Positions 23,879 to 33,757 of a stretch of DNA of 64,000 nt are shown here, piece after piece. The notes under the pieces were generated by a model. The model saw nothing but the letters and a program-made list of their open reading frames with translations, searched no databases and was not told the origin of the DNA. The DNA is from an uncultured Lachnospiraceae bacterium. Lineage in GTDB: Bacteria > Bacillota > Clostridia > Lachnospirales > Lachnospiraceae. The stretch is from assembly GCA_910586705.1 (NCBI GenBank), contig CAJUJK010000003.1:1-64000 (forward strand), read 5' to 3'. The position numbers and the translations under genes are program-made. Each line of letters starts with the position of its first letter. Position 1 is the stretch's first letter.

Positions 23879-26770
23879 TTGGATAATACACAGTTAAAAA
23901 CAGAACAAACCGAGAGAAGGCTGGAGCGCATCGTGCTCGTTGTCTTAAGCTTGTACACAGCGGCATCCTTTGCCACCGGGCTGCTCTCCGGCTGGAGTAT
24001 CTACATCAGGGAACTGCTTTTTCTCCCGACGGTTTCCGGCTGGTTTATCTATTTCCGGGAATACTGGGACCACCCCCGCCGGGCGGTCTTTATCAGCATC
24101 TCGTGCTGGACCGAGTTCATCCTCTACGCCCTGTTTACGGACAGTTTCTCTGCCATGCTTGTGACCATGGCGGGCGTTATCGTCCTGCTCAGCATCTTCA
24201 ATACGCAGCAGATTCTCTATCCCGGGCTTGTCGTCCCCTTTTTCCTCTTTTTATACCACGGCTTTATCGCGAGAACCATCGCCATTACCGGTCCCCGCAG
24301 CGCACTCAGACTGGGCATCCAGTTTCTCTCCGTCTACATGGTTACCGTGGTCATCTGGATTATCCAGAAAAACAGGCAGGCGGCAAGCGAACTTCTGATC
24401 GAAAATATCCGGGAACTGGAGATCGCCAAGCGCAGCAAAGACGACTTTCTGGTCAATGTCTCCCATGAGATCCGCACGCCCATCAACGCGGTCTGCGGCA
24501 TGAGCGAGGCTATCCTGCAGGAAAACCTGCCCATAGACGTGCGCCGGGATGTGGTGGATATCCAGACCGCCGGCAGAAACCTTCTCTCCACCGTCAGCAA
24601 TATTCTCGACTTCTCGGAACTGGAGACAGGAAAACTTACCCTTGCGGAGGAAAGCTACAACATCACCTCCACCATCACCGACATCATCAATATGGCTATG
24701 ACCATGGATAACGGCAGGCATCTGGAACTGATCGTGGACTGCGACGCGGATCTGCCGAGCAACCTTCTGGGCGACGAACAGAAATTCCGGCGCATTGTTA
24801 TGAATCTGCTCGGAAACGCCATCAAATTCACGAAGGAAGGCGGCGTGATTCTGCGCATCACAAGCCGGAAGGAGGAATACGGCGTCAACCTGCACGTCAG
24901 CGTCCGGGATTCCGGCATCGGCATCGAGCGCGCCGACATGGAGAAAATTTTCACAAGTTTCAGTCAGGTCAACTCCAAAAGGAACCGGGAAGCCGGCGGC
25001 GTAGGACTTGGTCTTGCCATCACGCAGGCGCTGGTTGCCAGCATGGGTGGCTTTATGACAGTGGAAAGCGAACCCGGCAGCGGTAGCGAATTCCGGTTCA
25101 CGATTCCCCAGAAAGTTCTGGACGAGGCGCCTATCGTCTCCATCAAAGATAAGAACAATCTCTACGCGGCGTGTTACATCAATCTGGATAAATACGATTA
25201 TACGGTGGTCCGGGACGGCTACGAAAACTGCATCCAGCACATTGTCAGCCAGTTCGGTTTCCCGTTCCGCATCTGCCGCAACCTCCCCGAGCTGAAACGC
25301 CGGATGACGCGCGAAGCTTACACCCACATCTTTATCGGCTGGGAAGAATACGCGGAGGACCGCAGCTTCTTTGACAAACTCAGCGCGGAAAGAAATGTGG
25401 TTCTTCTTCTGGACTACGATCAGGAACTTCCGGCACAGGGAAATATGCTGCGCATTTACAAGCCGTTTACAGTGCTGTCCATCGCCGCTGTCTTTAACGG
25501 GCAGAAAGTTCTCTACGGCGAGAAACAGCATGTTGGTTTACATAACAAATTTGTCGCGCCGCAGGCAAGCCTGCTCATCGTCGATGACAATGCCATGAAC
25601 CTGAAAGTGATGGCAAGACTTCTTCTGCCCTATCAGCTCAAAGTCACCCTTGCCGGAAACGGGCAGGAGGCTTTGGAAAAGCTGAATACACCGAATTTTG
25701 ACTGTGTCTTTCTCGACCACATGATGCCCGAGATGGACGGCGTGGAGACGCTTCACAAAATCCGCCAGAAACCGGGCGCGTACTATCAGTCCCTTCCCGT
25801 CATCGCCTTTACCGCAAACGCCATCGGCGGTGCGCGGGAAATGTTTGTGTCGGAAGGTTTTAACGACTTTATCGCCAAGCCCATCGAACTGAGCGTGCTG
25901 GAGCGTATCCTGCGCCGCTATATCCCGGCACAGATGCAGATTCCCGTGGAGGAGGGCGAAACGCTCCAGACGGCGCAGGCAGCGGAAAATACCGCCGCAG
26001 CTTCCGCCGCAAATCCTGTCGGTCAAAAAATGGCAGCCACCCCGGTGACTGAAAGCGTCCCCGCAGCGTCGGCAGAGCGGGACGACGCCTCGAGAGGGCG
26101 GCTCCACCTGACAAGAGCGGGCGTAAACGTGGAACAGGCGCTCGCCTACTGTGGGGACGAGGACGGTTTCCGGGAAATCATTGCCATCTTCCACGCGGAG
26201 GGCGTAAAACGCCGGAATAACCTGTCCCGCTATTTTGAAGAACAGGACTGGAAAAACTACGTGATCTGCGTCCACGCCCTGAAGGGCAACGCCAAGGGCA
26301 TCGGTGCGGACGAACTGTCGGAGATGGCGAGAGAACTGGAAATGGCGGGCAAGGAAAACAGGACCGAATACATTCTGGAACACCATGAGGCGATGATGAC
26401 AAACCACGACCGCCTTCTGGACGCGCTGGACGGAAACGCTTTTGTCTATCCGCATGGAAAAGACGCCGATGCAGGGATGCCCGGATCGCCGGACGCCTCT
26501 GCCGCGGCGCCGGATTCTTTCGCGGGCAAAACGATATCCGTTACGCCCGCCGGCGCGGCAGATCGGGAGTCTCTCGAAGATCTGCTCGCGCAGATTGAGG
26601 AAAAACTGTCCTCCTTTGAGAACGAGGGTCTTTCAGAGCTTCTGGACCAGCTTGCGCAGTACAGCCATGAAGGCGCCTCCCTCGCCGGGCTTGCGGACAG
26701 GCTGCGGGAACTGACGCAGGATTTTGATTTTCTCGGCGCATCCGAGGTTCTGGAAAGGATGGAGAAGTGA
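23879..26770 (+). CDS. hybrid sensor histidine kinase with receiver and Hpt domains
   Basis: The roughly 963-aa membrane protein has five or six helices in the first 170 residues, then HisKA (VSHEIRTPINAV, His near 196), HATPase (GGVGLGLAITQ near 375), a receiver-like domain lacking the Asp pocket (about 425-545), a true receiver (LIVDDNAMNL, Asp near 611 in LDHMMPEMDG, AKP) and Hpt (VHALKGNAKGIG, His near 797). Phosphate could flow to the neighbouring HD-GYP regulator. The start is not ATG: GAGGAG overlaps a GTG at 23867 and precedes TTGs at 23870 and 23879. I prefer TTG 23879 for spacing, with low certainty. Confidence 0.88.
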   Translation: MDNTQLKTEQTERRLERIVLVVLSLYTAASFATGLLSGWSIYIRELLFLPTVSGWFIYFREYWDHPRRAVFISISCWTEFILYALFTDSFSAMLVTMAGVIVLLSIFNTQQILYPGLVVPFFLFLYHGFIARTIAITGPRSALRLGIQFLSVYMVTVVIWIIQKNRQAASELLIENIRELEIAKRSKDDFLVNVSHEIRTPINAVCGMSEAILQENLPIDVRRDVVDIQTAGRNLLSTVSNILDFSELETGKLTLAEESYNITSTITDIINMAMTMDNGRHLELIVDCDADLPSNLLGDEQKFRRIVMNLLGNAIKFTKEGGVILRITSRKEEYGVNLHVSVRDSGIGIERADMEKIFTSFSQVNSKRNREAGGVGLGLAITQALVASMGGFMTVESEPGSGSEFRFTIPQKVLDEAPIVSIKDKNNLYAACYINLDKYDYTVVRDGYENCIQHIVSQFGFPFRICRNLPELKRRMTREAYTHIFIGWEEYAEDRSFFDKLSAERNVVLLLDYDQELPAQGNMLRIYKPFTVLSIAAVFNGQKVLYGEKQHVGLHNKFVAPQASLLIVDDNAMNLKVMARLLLPYQLKVTLAGNGQEALEKLNTPNFDCVFLDHMMPEMDGVETLHKIRQKPGAYYQSLPVIAFTANAIGGAREMFVSEGFNDFIAKPIELSVLERILRRYIPAQMQIPVEEGETLQTAQAAENTAAASAANPVGQKMAATPVTESVPAASAERDDASRGRLHLTRAGVNVEQALAYCGDEDGFREIIAIFHAEGVKRRNNLSRYFEEQDWKNYVICVHALKGNAKGIGADELSEMARELEMAGKENRTEYILEHHEAMMTNHDRLLDALDGNAFVYPHGKDADAGMPGSPDASAAAPDSFAGKTISVTPAGAADRESLEDLLAQIEEKLSSFENEGLSELLDQLAQYSHEGASLAGLADRLRELTQDFDFLGASEVLERMEK

Positions 26771-26773
26771 CGT

Positions 26774-29470
26774 ATGAAGAAGAAAATACAGCGGTTTATG
26801 AGAAATCTTTTCCCGGGACAGCTCGATTTTAAGGAGCGGATCAACAGGATGGTCATGCTTCTGGTGTTCGCCTCCTCCGTGATCGGCATCATCCTCGTCC
26901 TTCCGGGGGCAGATCCGAAAGTTTTATATTCCCTTGTGCCCATATGCGTGCTTTCCGGCATTTCCATCCGCATAACCCTCTCGCAGGGCGACAGCAAAAA
27001 AGCCTCATGGCTTCTTGTCGTGGGCACCAACGTCGGATTTTTTCCCATGCTTTTTATCAACAGCGGCGGCACCGAGAGCGGTATGCCCGTCTGGTTTGTG
27101 CTGGGGCTTGTCTATATTTTCCTTTTGTTTGAGGGGCGGGATTTCTGGATCACCATGACGCTCTCCCTCCTCTCCTTTCTGGGCACTTACCTGCTGTGCT
27201 ACTACCGTCCGTATCTGGTGCCGGAATCGACCCGGTTTTACAGCTTTTCGGACTCCTTTGTGGCGCTTGTCTGCGTCAGCCTGTTTATCGGCATTTTACT
27301 AAAAATACAGAGCAAGACCTACGAGCAGGAAAAACAGGCAGCGGAAGCGCAGAAAAAAGAGGTGGAACAGATCGCCCGCTCAAAGGACACGTTTTTTGCC
27401 AATATGAGCCACGAGATCCGCACGCCCATCAATACGATCATCGGTTTAAATGAAATGATCCTTAGAGAGGACATCTCCGACGAGATCGCGGAGAATGCCA
27501 TCAACATCCAGAATGCCAGTAAAATGCTTCTCACCACGATAAACGATATTCTTGACCTCTCAAAACTGGAATCCGGCAAAATGGATATCGTGCCGACCCA
27601 GTACGAGATCAGTTCCATGTTCAGCGATCTGGTCAATCTGATCTGGATCCGCGCCCACCAAAAGAATTTAGAATTTAAGGTTGACATCGACCCGGAAATC
27701 CCTTCCATGCTCTACGGGGACGAGGTGCGGATCAAACAGGTGGTCACCAATATGTTGACCAATGCAGTCAAATACACATCCTCCGGCTCCGTCACCCTTT
27801 CCGCCAAAGGGGAACGTGTCGCCGCGGACCAGATTCTCCTGCGCATCTCCGTGCAGGACACCGGCATGGGCATCCGCAAGGAAAGTCTGGACGACCTCTT
27901 CAGTTCCTTCAAGCGGGTGGACGAGTCAGATAACCGACATATTGAGGGAACCGGGCTCGGTCTGAACATATCCCGGCAGCTTGTGGAGATGATGGGCGGC
28001 AAAATCAGCGTAGACAGCGTCTATCACCAGGGTTCCACCTTCACCGTGGAAGTGAAGCAGCGCATTGTCAACGTGCGCCCCATCGGCGTCATCAACTTCG
28101 CCGCCCAGAAACAGCCCGGCCACCGCGCCGTCTACCGCCAGAGCTTTATCGCGCCGGACGCACGCATTCTGGTCGTGGACGACAATTCCATGAATCTGAT
28201 GGTGGTTGTCAAGCTCCTGCGGGATACCAGAGTCAAAGTAGATACGGCGGAGAGCGGCAGGGAAGCCTTGCAGAAAACAGCCGAGAATACATACCACGTC
28301 ATTCTCATGGATCATATGATGCCCGAAATGGACGGTGTCGCCACCCTGCGCGCCGTGCGCAGCCAGACGAAAGGCTTCTGCCAGAAAACGCCTGTGATCG
28401 CCCTGACCGCCAATGTCATGTCGGACGCGGAGCAGGTCTATCGGAACATGGGGTTCGACGGCTATCTGGCAAAACCCATCAGCGCGCCGCTTCTGGAGGC
28501 GGGGCTGCTCAAATATCTGCCGCCCACACTGATCGAATATATGGCGCAGGATGACGGCGACGGGACGGACAATATGGAGGGGTTGAACCAGATAAGCAGC
28601 GCGCGCAAGCGCAAGATCGCGATCACGGCGGACTGTATCTGCGACCTTCCGAAAAACCTTCTGGAGCGCTTCCACATCCGCCTTATGTACTGCTATGTGC
28701 ATACCGGGGAAGGACGTTTCTGCGATCTCTTCGAGATTTCCTCCGACAGCCTGCTTGCCTATCTGCAGAAGGACGGAAGCCATTCCCACTCTTCCACGGC
28801 GGACCCGTCCGAGTATGAATATTTCTTTGCGGAAACACTAAAAGAGGCGGAGCACGTGATCCATATCACAGCCACCGCAGACTTAAGCGGCGCGTATCCG
28901 AACGCCACACAGGCGGCAAAGACCTTCGATAACGTCACTGTGATCGACTCCGCCCACATCAGCAGCGGACACGGGCTCATGGTGCTCTATGCCGCCAGAC
29001 TTGCAGAGGAGGGGTACGGCGTAGACGAAATCTGTGAGGCACTCGACGAATACCGCGAACGGGTTTTCTCCAATTTCCTTGTGCCCGGCACCGCCACCCT
29101 CTACCGCAACGGCAAGGTGAGCGGCGCGGTTCACCGGCTTTGCACCGTGCTGAAACTCCACCCGGTCCTGTCCATGTCCAGAAACAAGCTGAAACTCTGG
29201 TGTATCGAGTCCGGCAATATGCACCGGGTAATCAGTCTGTATATCAAGAAGCTGTTTAAACACAGCAGGCAGATCGACACCAGCATCCTCTTCGTCACTT
29301 ACGCGGGCTGCAGCGTGAAGCAGATCGACGAGATTGTGGAGATCACAGAAAAATATATCCACTTTGACCAGGTGATTCTGCAGAAAGCATCCGCCACCGT
29401 GTCATGCAACTGCGGCGTGGGGACGTTCGGGCTGATGTTTGTGAGAAAAGAGAGACAGCAGGAGTCGTAA
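26774..29470 (+). CDS. hybrid histidine kinase fused to a DegV-like (EDD) lipid-binding domain
   Basis: The 898-aa protein begins with a membrane sensor (about 20-175), HisKA (MSHEIRTPINTI, His near 211), HATPase (GTGLGLNISRQ) and a receiver (VVDDNSMNLM, Asp near 511, AKPI). A DegV-like domain follows from about 612 to 893: TADCICDLPKNLLERF, ATADLSGAYPNATQAA, VIDSAHISSGHGLMVLYAA, RNGKVSGAVHRL and KLHPVLSM. DegV/FakB proteins bind fatty acids. The loop that normally holds the terminal His (HxGPG) reads NCGVG here, so phosphorylation chemistry may be lost. It starts three bases after the previous stop. Confidence 0.85.
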   Translation: MKKKIQRFMRNLFPGQLDFKERINRMVMLLVFASSVIGIILVLPGADPKVLYSLVPICVLSGISIRITLSQGDSKKASWLLVVGTNVGFFPMLFINSGGTESGMPVWFVLGLVYIFLLFEGRDFWITMTLSLLSFLGTYLLCYYRPYLVPESTRFYSFSDSFVALVCVSLFIGILLKIQSKTYEQEKQAAEAQKKEVEQIARSKDTFFANMSHEIRTPINTIIGLNEMILREDISDEIAENAINIQNASKMLLTTINDILDLSKLESGKMDIVPTQYEISSMFSDLVNLIWIRAHQKNLEFKVDIDPEIPSMLYGDEVRIKQVVTNMLTNAVKYTSSGSVTLSAKGERVAADQILLRISVQDTGMGIRKESLDDLFSSFKRVDESDNRHIEGTGLGLNISRQLVEMMGGKISVDSVYHQGSTFTVEVKQRIVNVRPIGVINFAAQKQPGHRAVYRQSFIAPDARILVVDDNSMNLMVVVKLLRDTRVKVDTAESGREALQKTAENTYHVILMDHMMPEMDGVATLRAVRSQTKGFCQKTPVIALTANVMSDAEQVYRNMGFDGYLAKPISAPLLEAGLLKYLPPTLIEYMAQDDGDGTDNMEGLNQISSARKRKIAITADCICDLPKNLLERFHIRLMYCYVHTGEGRFCDLFEISSDSLLAYLQKDGSHSHSSTADPSEYEYFFAETLKEAEHVIHITATADLSGAYPNATQAAKTFDNVTVIDSAHISSGHGLMVLYAARLAEEGYGVDEICEALDEYRERVFSNFLVPGTATLYRNGKVSGAVHRLCTVLKLHPVLSMSRNKLKLWCIESGNMHRVISLYIKKLFKHSRQIDTSILFVTYAGCSVKQIDEIVEITEKYIHFDQVILQKASATVSCNCGVGTFGLMFVRKERQQES

Positions 29471-29483
29471 ATGGCTCCTGCTG
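29456..29483. terminator. bidirectional hairpin between convergent genes
   Basis: CAGCAGGAG (29456-29464) pairs with CTCCTGCTG (29475-29483). It overlaps the stop of the kinase-DegV gene and is followed by CTTTATTT. The minus-strand S41-type gene ends 19 bp beyond, so the hairpin probably serves the plus-strand operon and perhaps both. Confidence 0.5.
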
Positions 29484-29501
29484 CTTTATTTGAGGCGCTC
29501 C

Positions 29502-31124
29502 TTATTTTATCAGCCCCAGACACGTCTCCAGCGCACTCTCCCCCTCGGGGCTCACAAAATCCGGCTCTGTCCCGTGCTCCTCGCTCCCGCTTCCGTCCGC
29601 CGTCACCCCGTACATGGGACTGTACTGCGCCACCAGACCGCTGTTTGGCAAAATCAGGTAAGCCGGGTCTGTGCCGATCCCGTCCCCGCTCGTCCTCCTG
29701 CCGACCAGCGTGGCAAAGCCGCTCGCCTTGGAAAACATAGCCGCATACTCGGAGGAAGAATAGTTGTTCTCGCTGACCAGCAGCCAGATCTTACCGCCAA
29801 ACCCGTCCCCTGTCGGCTCTATCGTGTAGTCCTCCCGCAAAAACCAGTCGCAGTCCGCGGCGTCCTCCCGGTTCAGTCCGGGCATCGCAGGAAGCTCGCT
29901 GATTGGCTGATACAGACCAGACGCGCTTTTCTCCTCCACCCGCAGGAAAGTCCTGTTGTTCTCCCCGTCCTTAAAGAGCTGATAGCCCGGCACTGTCAAC
30001 GTCTCCTCCGCAAGAGGCGCCGCAATCAATTTATTAAAATAACTCATACTGCCGCCCGGATTATTCGTAATATCAATAATCAAATTATCATAGCTCTGTA
30101 CTTTTTCATAAAAAGGCAGCAGTATTTCGCGGTCGGTCTCCATCTGTTCATAATCAAATGCGTCTATGAAAACATAGGCGGTCTTTCCCGGCTCCAGAAT
30201 CTTCGTCTCCACATTTGCCGGCATCGCTTCCTCCACCGCTGCGGTTTCTCCGGCTGCCTCCGCAGATTCCCCGCGGTCCCCGCCGTTTTCCTCGGCACGC
30301 TTCTCTTCCATCCTGCAGTCTATTTCCTGATAATACTTTGTCATGGAAGCGTATGTCCTATGAGAAACGGGATTGTCCAGCGTCTTAAGATACGGCTCCT
30401 TCCGTTCCCGCTCTTCTCTTCCCGAATTTTCCACGTATTCACGTTCGTCCGCAAGCTCACTCTCGTAGCGCCGTCCCCAGAGCGCCAGATGCCCCGTGTA
30501 GGAAAATGTCCCGACAAAATCCTTTAACACATAGAAAAAGGCATCGTCATTCTCACACTGTTCCACCTTCGCCCGATACTCTGTTTCCAGTGCATCCAGA
30601 TCCGCCCCCACCTGCCGCTTCGCCAGTTTCACATAAGGATAGTTTTCCCGCAAGCCCTCGCACAGACTCGCAAAATCCGCAAGCCGCTGCTCTTTGGAAA
30701 GACCGCCCATCCAGTTTTTCTGTTCGTCGGTCATCTCCGAAAGAACCTGTTCTCTGAGGGCTTCTTCGTTCTGCGTGCCTGCCGTCTCTTGTAAATCCTG
30801 TGTGGCTGATGTGTTCTGCACATTTTCTGTGCCTTCTGTCTCCTGCACGCCTTGCGCTATCCGCGCATCCTGTCTGTCCTGCGCGGCTTCTGTGTCCTGT
30901 CCCTCCTGCACGCTCTGAATGTCCGTGGTTTCCGGCGCACCGGCATTTCGCCCATCCGTCCCACATGCCGCCACCGCCACGCTTAATCCGAGGCAGATGC
31001 CGCCAAGCCACATTCTTTTTTCTCTGATATGTGGCGACTCTTTCCCTTCGTCTCTTCCATGCCATACTTTCCCGCATTCACGGCTGCCCGGTTGCCGCGC
31101 TGCCGTCCAATTCCTCTTTCTCAT
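29502..31124 (-). CDS. S41-family peptidase-like lipoprotein
   Basis: The 540-aa protein has a lipobox-like VAVAACG after a hydrophobic stretch at about 38-54, then a Gln/Glu/Thr-rich spacer (about 60-120) and an S41-type region. YVKLAKRQ and KTAYVFIDAFDY lead to the core IIDITNNPGGSMSYFNKLI and NNYSSSEYAAMFSK, where the catalytic Ser is expected. It is probably a surface-anchored C-terminal-processing-type protease. The start overlaps the sensor kinase stop (ATGA), leaving 37 residues before the signal; a start at the Met before WLGG is possible. Coupling to a two-component system implies an envelope-stress or peptide-sensing role. Confidence 0.75.
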   Translation of the reverse strand: MRKRNWTAARQPGSRECGKVWHGRDEGKESPHIREKRMWLGGICLGLSVAVAACGTDGRNAGAPETTDIQSVQEGQDTEAAQDRQDARIAQGVQETEGTENVQNTSATQDLQETAGTQNEEALREQVLSEMTDEQKNWMGGLSKEQRLADFASLCEGLRENYPYVKLAKRQVGADLDALETEYRAKVEQCENDDAFFYVLKDFVGTFSYTGHLALWGRRYESELADEREYVENSGREERERKEPYLKTLDNPVSHRTYASMTKYYQEIDCRMEEKRAEENGGDRGESAEAAGETAAVEEAMPANVETKILEPGKTAYVFIDAFDYEQMETDREILLPFYEKVQSYDNLIIDITNNPGGSMSYFNKLIAAPLAEETLTVPGYQLFKDGENNRTFLRVEEKSASGLYQPISELPAMPGLNREDAADCDWFLREDYTIEPTGDGFGGKIWLLVSENNYSSSEYAAMFSKASGFATLVGRRTSGDGIGTDPAYLILPNSGLVAQYSPMYGVTADGSGSEEHGTEPDFVSPEGESALETCLGLIK

Positions 31125-33757
31125 ACCGACTCCACCTCCTCCGGCGTAGTCGTCCCCCTGCTGCCTGTCATCCCCGGCTCGGATGCTCCTGCCGCTACGA
31201 AAGAATCTTCTCCCCGTCCGGGCGCATTCGCCGCTCTGTCAAACCGCACAGTCACTGTAAACAGGTCCGCGTCCGTCTCCACGGTCAACTTTCCGCCGCA
31301 GGCTTCCGTAAAGCTTCTCGCAATGGACAGCCCAAGCCCGCTGCCGCCGTCGGTACGGCTCTCGTCGCCGCGCACAAACCGCTCGGTAAAGTCCTTGCCG
31401 TCCGAAAGCTCCACACTTGAGGTATTCTTAACGCGTACCACCGCCTGTCCGGCCTCTTCAGTCAACGCCAGATAAACTCTGGAACCTTCCAGTGAATAGC
31501 GCAGCGCGTTCTGCAAAAGGTTCTGGAACACCCGGTAAAGTCTCTGCCCGTCCGCCAGCACAGTCACCGGCGTCTCCGGGATTACCGTGCGCATCACAAG
31601 GGTGCTTTGACTAATCTGGTCATTCATATCCGCGAGGGTCTGTCTCAACAGTTTGCCCATATCCAGCGCTTCCATCTGAATCGGCAGCTGCCCGGACGCC
31701 GCCTTGCTGATCTCAAACACATCCTGCACAATGTTTTTCAGCCGCTCGGACTTTTCCCCTAAAATCTGTACATATTCTTTGACGTGCTGCGGCAGATTCT
31801 CCTCCTGCCTCAAAAGTTCCACATAACTGATAATGGAAGTGAGAGGTGTCTTGATGTCGTGGGACACGTTGGTCACCAGCTCCACCTTCATCCGCTCGCT
31901 CTTCACCTGTTCTGCAAGCGCCGTCTCCATGCCCTTCTGTATCTGGTTCAAACTGTCAGCTGCCTCCTGCAGATCGGTTCCCCCGGACAAGACCAGTTCC
32001 CCGGCAAGCTCTCCTTCCCGCACCGCCAGAATCCGATCTGTGAGCATACCGATATCCACCGCCAGACGACGGTTTTTCTTTAAACCCGCGGCAGTAATCG
32101 CGGTAAAGACAAACAGTGCGCCAAATATGACCTCTGCCATCAGCATGTAGGCATATCTCATATGGAAGGGATAACCCATATCTTCCGCCACGGCTTCATA
32201 TAGATCCGTTTCATACGCATAATTGTAACCGTATCCGCCCGAGATCCAATTGACCAGTTCCCCCTGAATCATCCAGAGCGCACAGACCGCCCCCGCAAAC
32301 AGCAAAAGCAGGCAAATCTCCGCAATCAGTGTGTTGCGCTGTCTCCTCACCAGTCTTTTCTGGACCGGGTATTTCAAATCCTTCATTTTGAGCAGATCAA
32401 AAATCGGTTTCTTCTGCCGTTTCCCATTCATCCGCCAGTCCAGAACGACCAGATAAATGAGCCAGAACCAGAGCGCCAGATAGCCGCCTGCCTCTATCAT
32501 TCTTTTCATCTCGTAGATGTAATCGCCGCTCCAGTGATAATACACCAGCCCGCTTCTGATCCACCAGACGAACTGCCCGAGCACGTCTCCGCCCATTCCC
32601 ATAAAGAGAATGGTCAGAACAAGCAAAGCCGCGAGCTTGATTTCCATACAGATTTTTGCCAGTAAATCCGCAATCCACTCCACCGCCTGCCTTCTGCTCT
32701 TCCGCATAAGAAGACCGACCGCCAGAAGGAATACGCCGATTCCCATAAAAATTGTAATCCGTTCTACGGCGCTGGCAAGAAACAGGGTATTCCACCGCAT
32801 ACGGTAGAGTCTGCCGCCATACTGTGTGGTGCCGCTTCGCCCGTCCTCACTCACCAGATAGAGCTGGGGATATTTCGCTGCCGCCAGAAAGACCACCGCA
32901 TCCTTTGCAGACTCTCCCATCGTAAAGTTCGCATACCCGGGTACCTGCCAGCGGCTCCTGTCGCTGTAGACGCCATCGCCGTACACATCTTCCTCGTAGC
33001 CGTCCTTCACGATCTGCACTTTGCCGTCGCCAGCCCTGTTGTACCAGAGGGTAAAGTTATACGCTTCCGCGTCAAGTGATTTGGAAAAGTCCTCGCCTTT
33101 CCACTCCTCCCCCGCTTTGTCCGCAAAGTCGTCAATGTTGGAATACAGCAGTTTGTTCTGATAGATTACCGCATAGCGGAGGTTTTTGTTCTGCGCCATG
33201 TCCGCCATATAGGCGTCCCGGTCCTCCTGATCCCCGCCACTATATCCGCCGCCATAGCCATAATAAACGTCATAATCATCCATGCTGCCATAGCCTGCTT
33301 CTGCCGCACTCTCATCATAATGCGCCTGCTGCTCTATCAGATATTCCTGATAGTCGTCAAAATTGCCGTCAAAGTCCTCCAGTGTCGCCACCGTATAAGC
33401 CGCGGATTCCTCCACGACAGCCTCCTCCTGCACCTCAGCCGTCTCATTCAGAAACTTGTCCGCCCACGCCCCGTAGGATTCATCCATATACTTGTATGCC
33501 GCGCCCGTGGAATCCAGGTTATATCCTGCATATGTTCTTCCGCCGGTTGCCACCCCGAGCAGATCCGAGAGTCTGCTGCTTATCAGGATTCGGAAATCCC
33601 CGCTCTCCTGATAATCCGTCTGCCCCTCAAAGACATCCACACCAAATGCCGACACCATGCTTACCACGGGAACCAGATGAATGACCAATATGGTCAATCC
33701 AGCCGCAAAAGCCAGAAAACTGCCTGTTGCCTTACTTTTTTTCCATCTTGTATCCAA
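31121..33757 (-). CDS. sensor histidine kinase with large extracytoplasmic region
   Basis: The 878-aa membrane kinase has an N-terminal helix (about 14-36), an extracellular domain to about 330 with acidic and Gly/Tyr-rich loops (DYDVYYGYGGGYSGGDQ), then five more helices. The transmitter follows: HisKA VSHDIKTPLTSIISYVELL (His near 660), N box QNLLQNALRYS and GGSGLGLSIARSF. The kinase core is of the VanS/PhoR class. It overlaps the response-regulator gene by 26 bp and the S41 lipoprotein gene by 4, so the three are one transcript. The GACCA-N3-TGGTC palindrome lies in its first helix codons. Confidence 0.9.
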   Translation of the reverse strand: MDTRWKKSKATGSFLAFAAGLTILVIHLVPVVSMVSAFGVDVFEGQTDYQESGDFRILISSRLSDLLGVATGGRTYAGYNLDSTGAAYKYMDESYGAWADKFLNETAEVQEEAVVEESAAYTVATLEDFDGNFDDYQEYLIEQQAHYDESAAEAGYGSMDDYDVYYGYGGGYSGGDQEDRDAYMADMAQNKNLRYAVIYQNKLLYSNIDDFADKAGEEWKGEDFSKSLDAEAYNFTLWYNRAGDGKVQIVKDGYEEDVYGDGVYSDRSRWQVPGYANFTMGESAKDAVVFLAAAKYPQLYLVSEDGRSGTTQYGGRLYRMRWNTLFLASAVERITIFMGIGVFLLAVGLLMRKSRRQAVEWIADLLAKICMEIKLAALLVLTILFMGMGGDVLGQFVWWIRSGLVYYHWSGDYIYEMKRMIEAGGYLALWFWLIYLVVLDWRMNGKRQKKPIFDLLKMKDLKYPVQKRLVRRQRNTLIAEICLLLLFAGAVCALWMIQGELVNWISGGYGYNYAYETDLYEAVAEDMGYPFHMRYAYMLMAEVIFGALFVFTAITAAGLKKNRRLAVDIGMLTDRILAVREGELAGELVLSGGTDLQEAADSLNQIQKGMETALAEQVKSERMKVELVTNVSHDIKTPLTSIISYVELLRQEENLPQHVKEYVQILGEKSERLKNIVQDVFEISKAASGQLPIQMEALDMGKLLRQTLADMNDQISQSTLVMRTVIPETPVTVLADGQRLYRVFQNLLQNALRYSLEGSRVYLALTEEAGQAVVRVKNTSSVELSDGKDFTERFVRGDESRTDGGSGLGLSIARSFTEACGGKLTVETDADLFTVTVRFDRAANAPGRGEDSFVAAGASEPGMTGSRGTTTPEEVESV

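Noticed and set aside
24251..25531. 426-codon open frame opposite the hybrid kinase
   Set aside because: His/Val/Phe-rich mirror of the kinase codons with no recognisable motifs or ribosome site.
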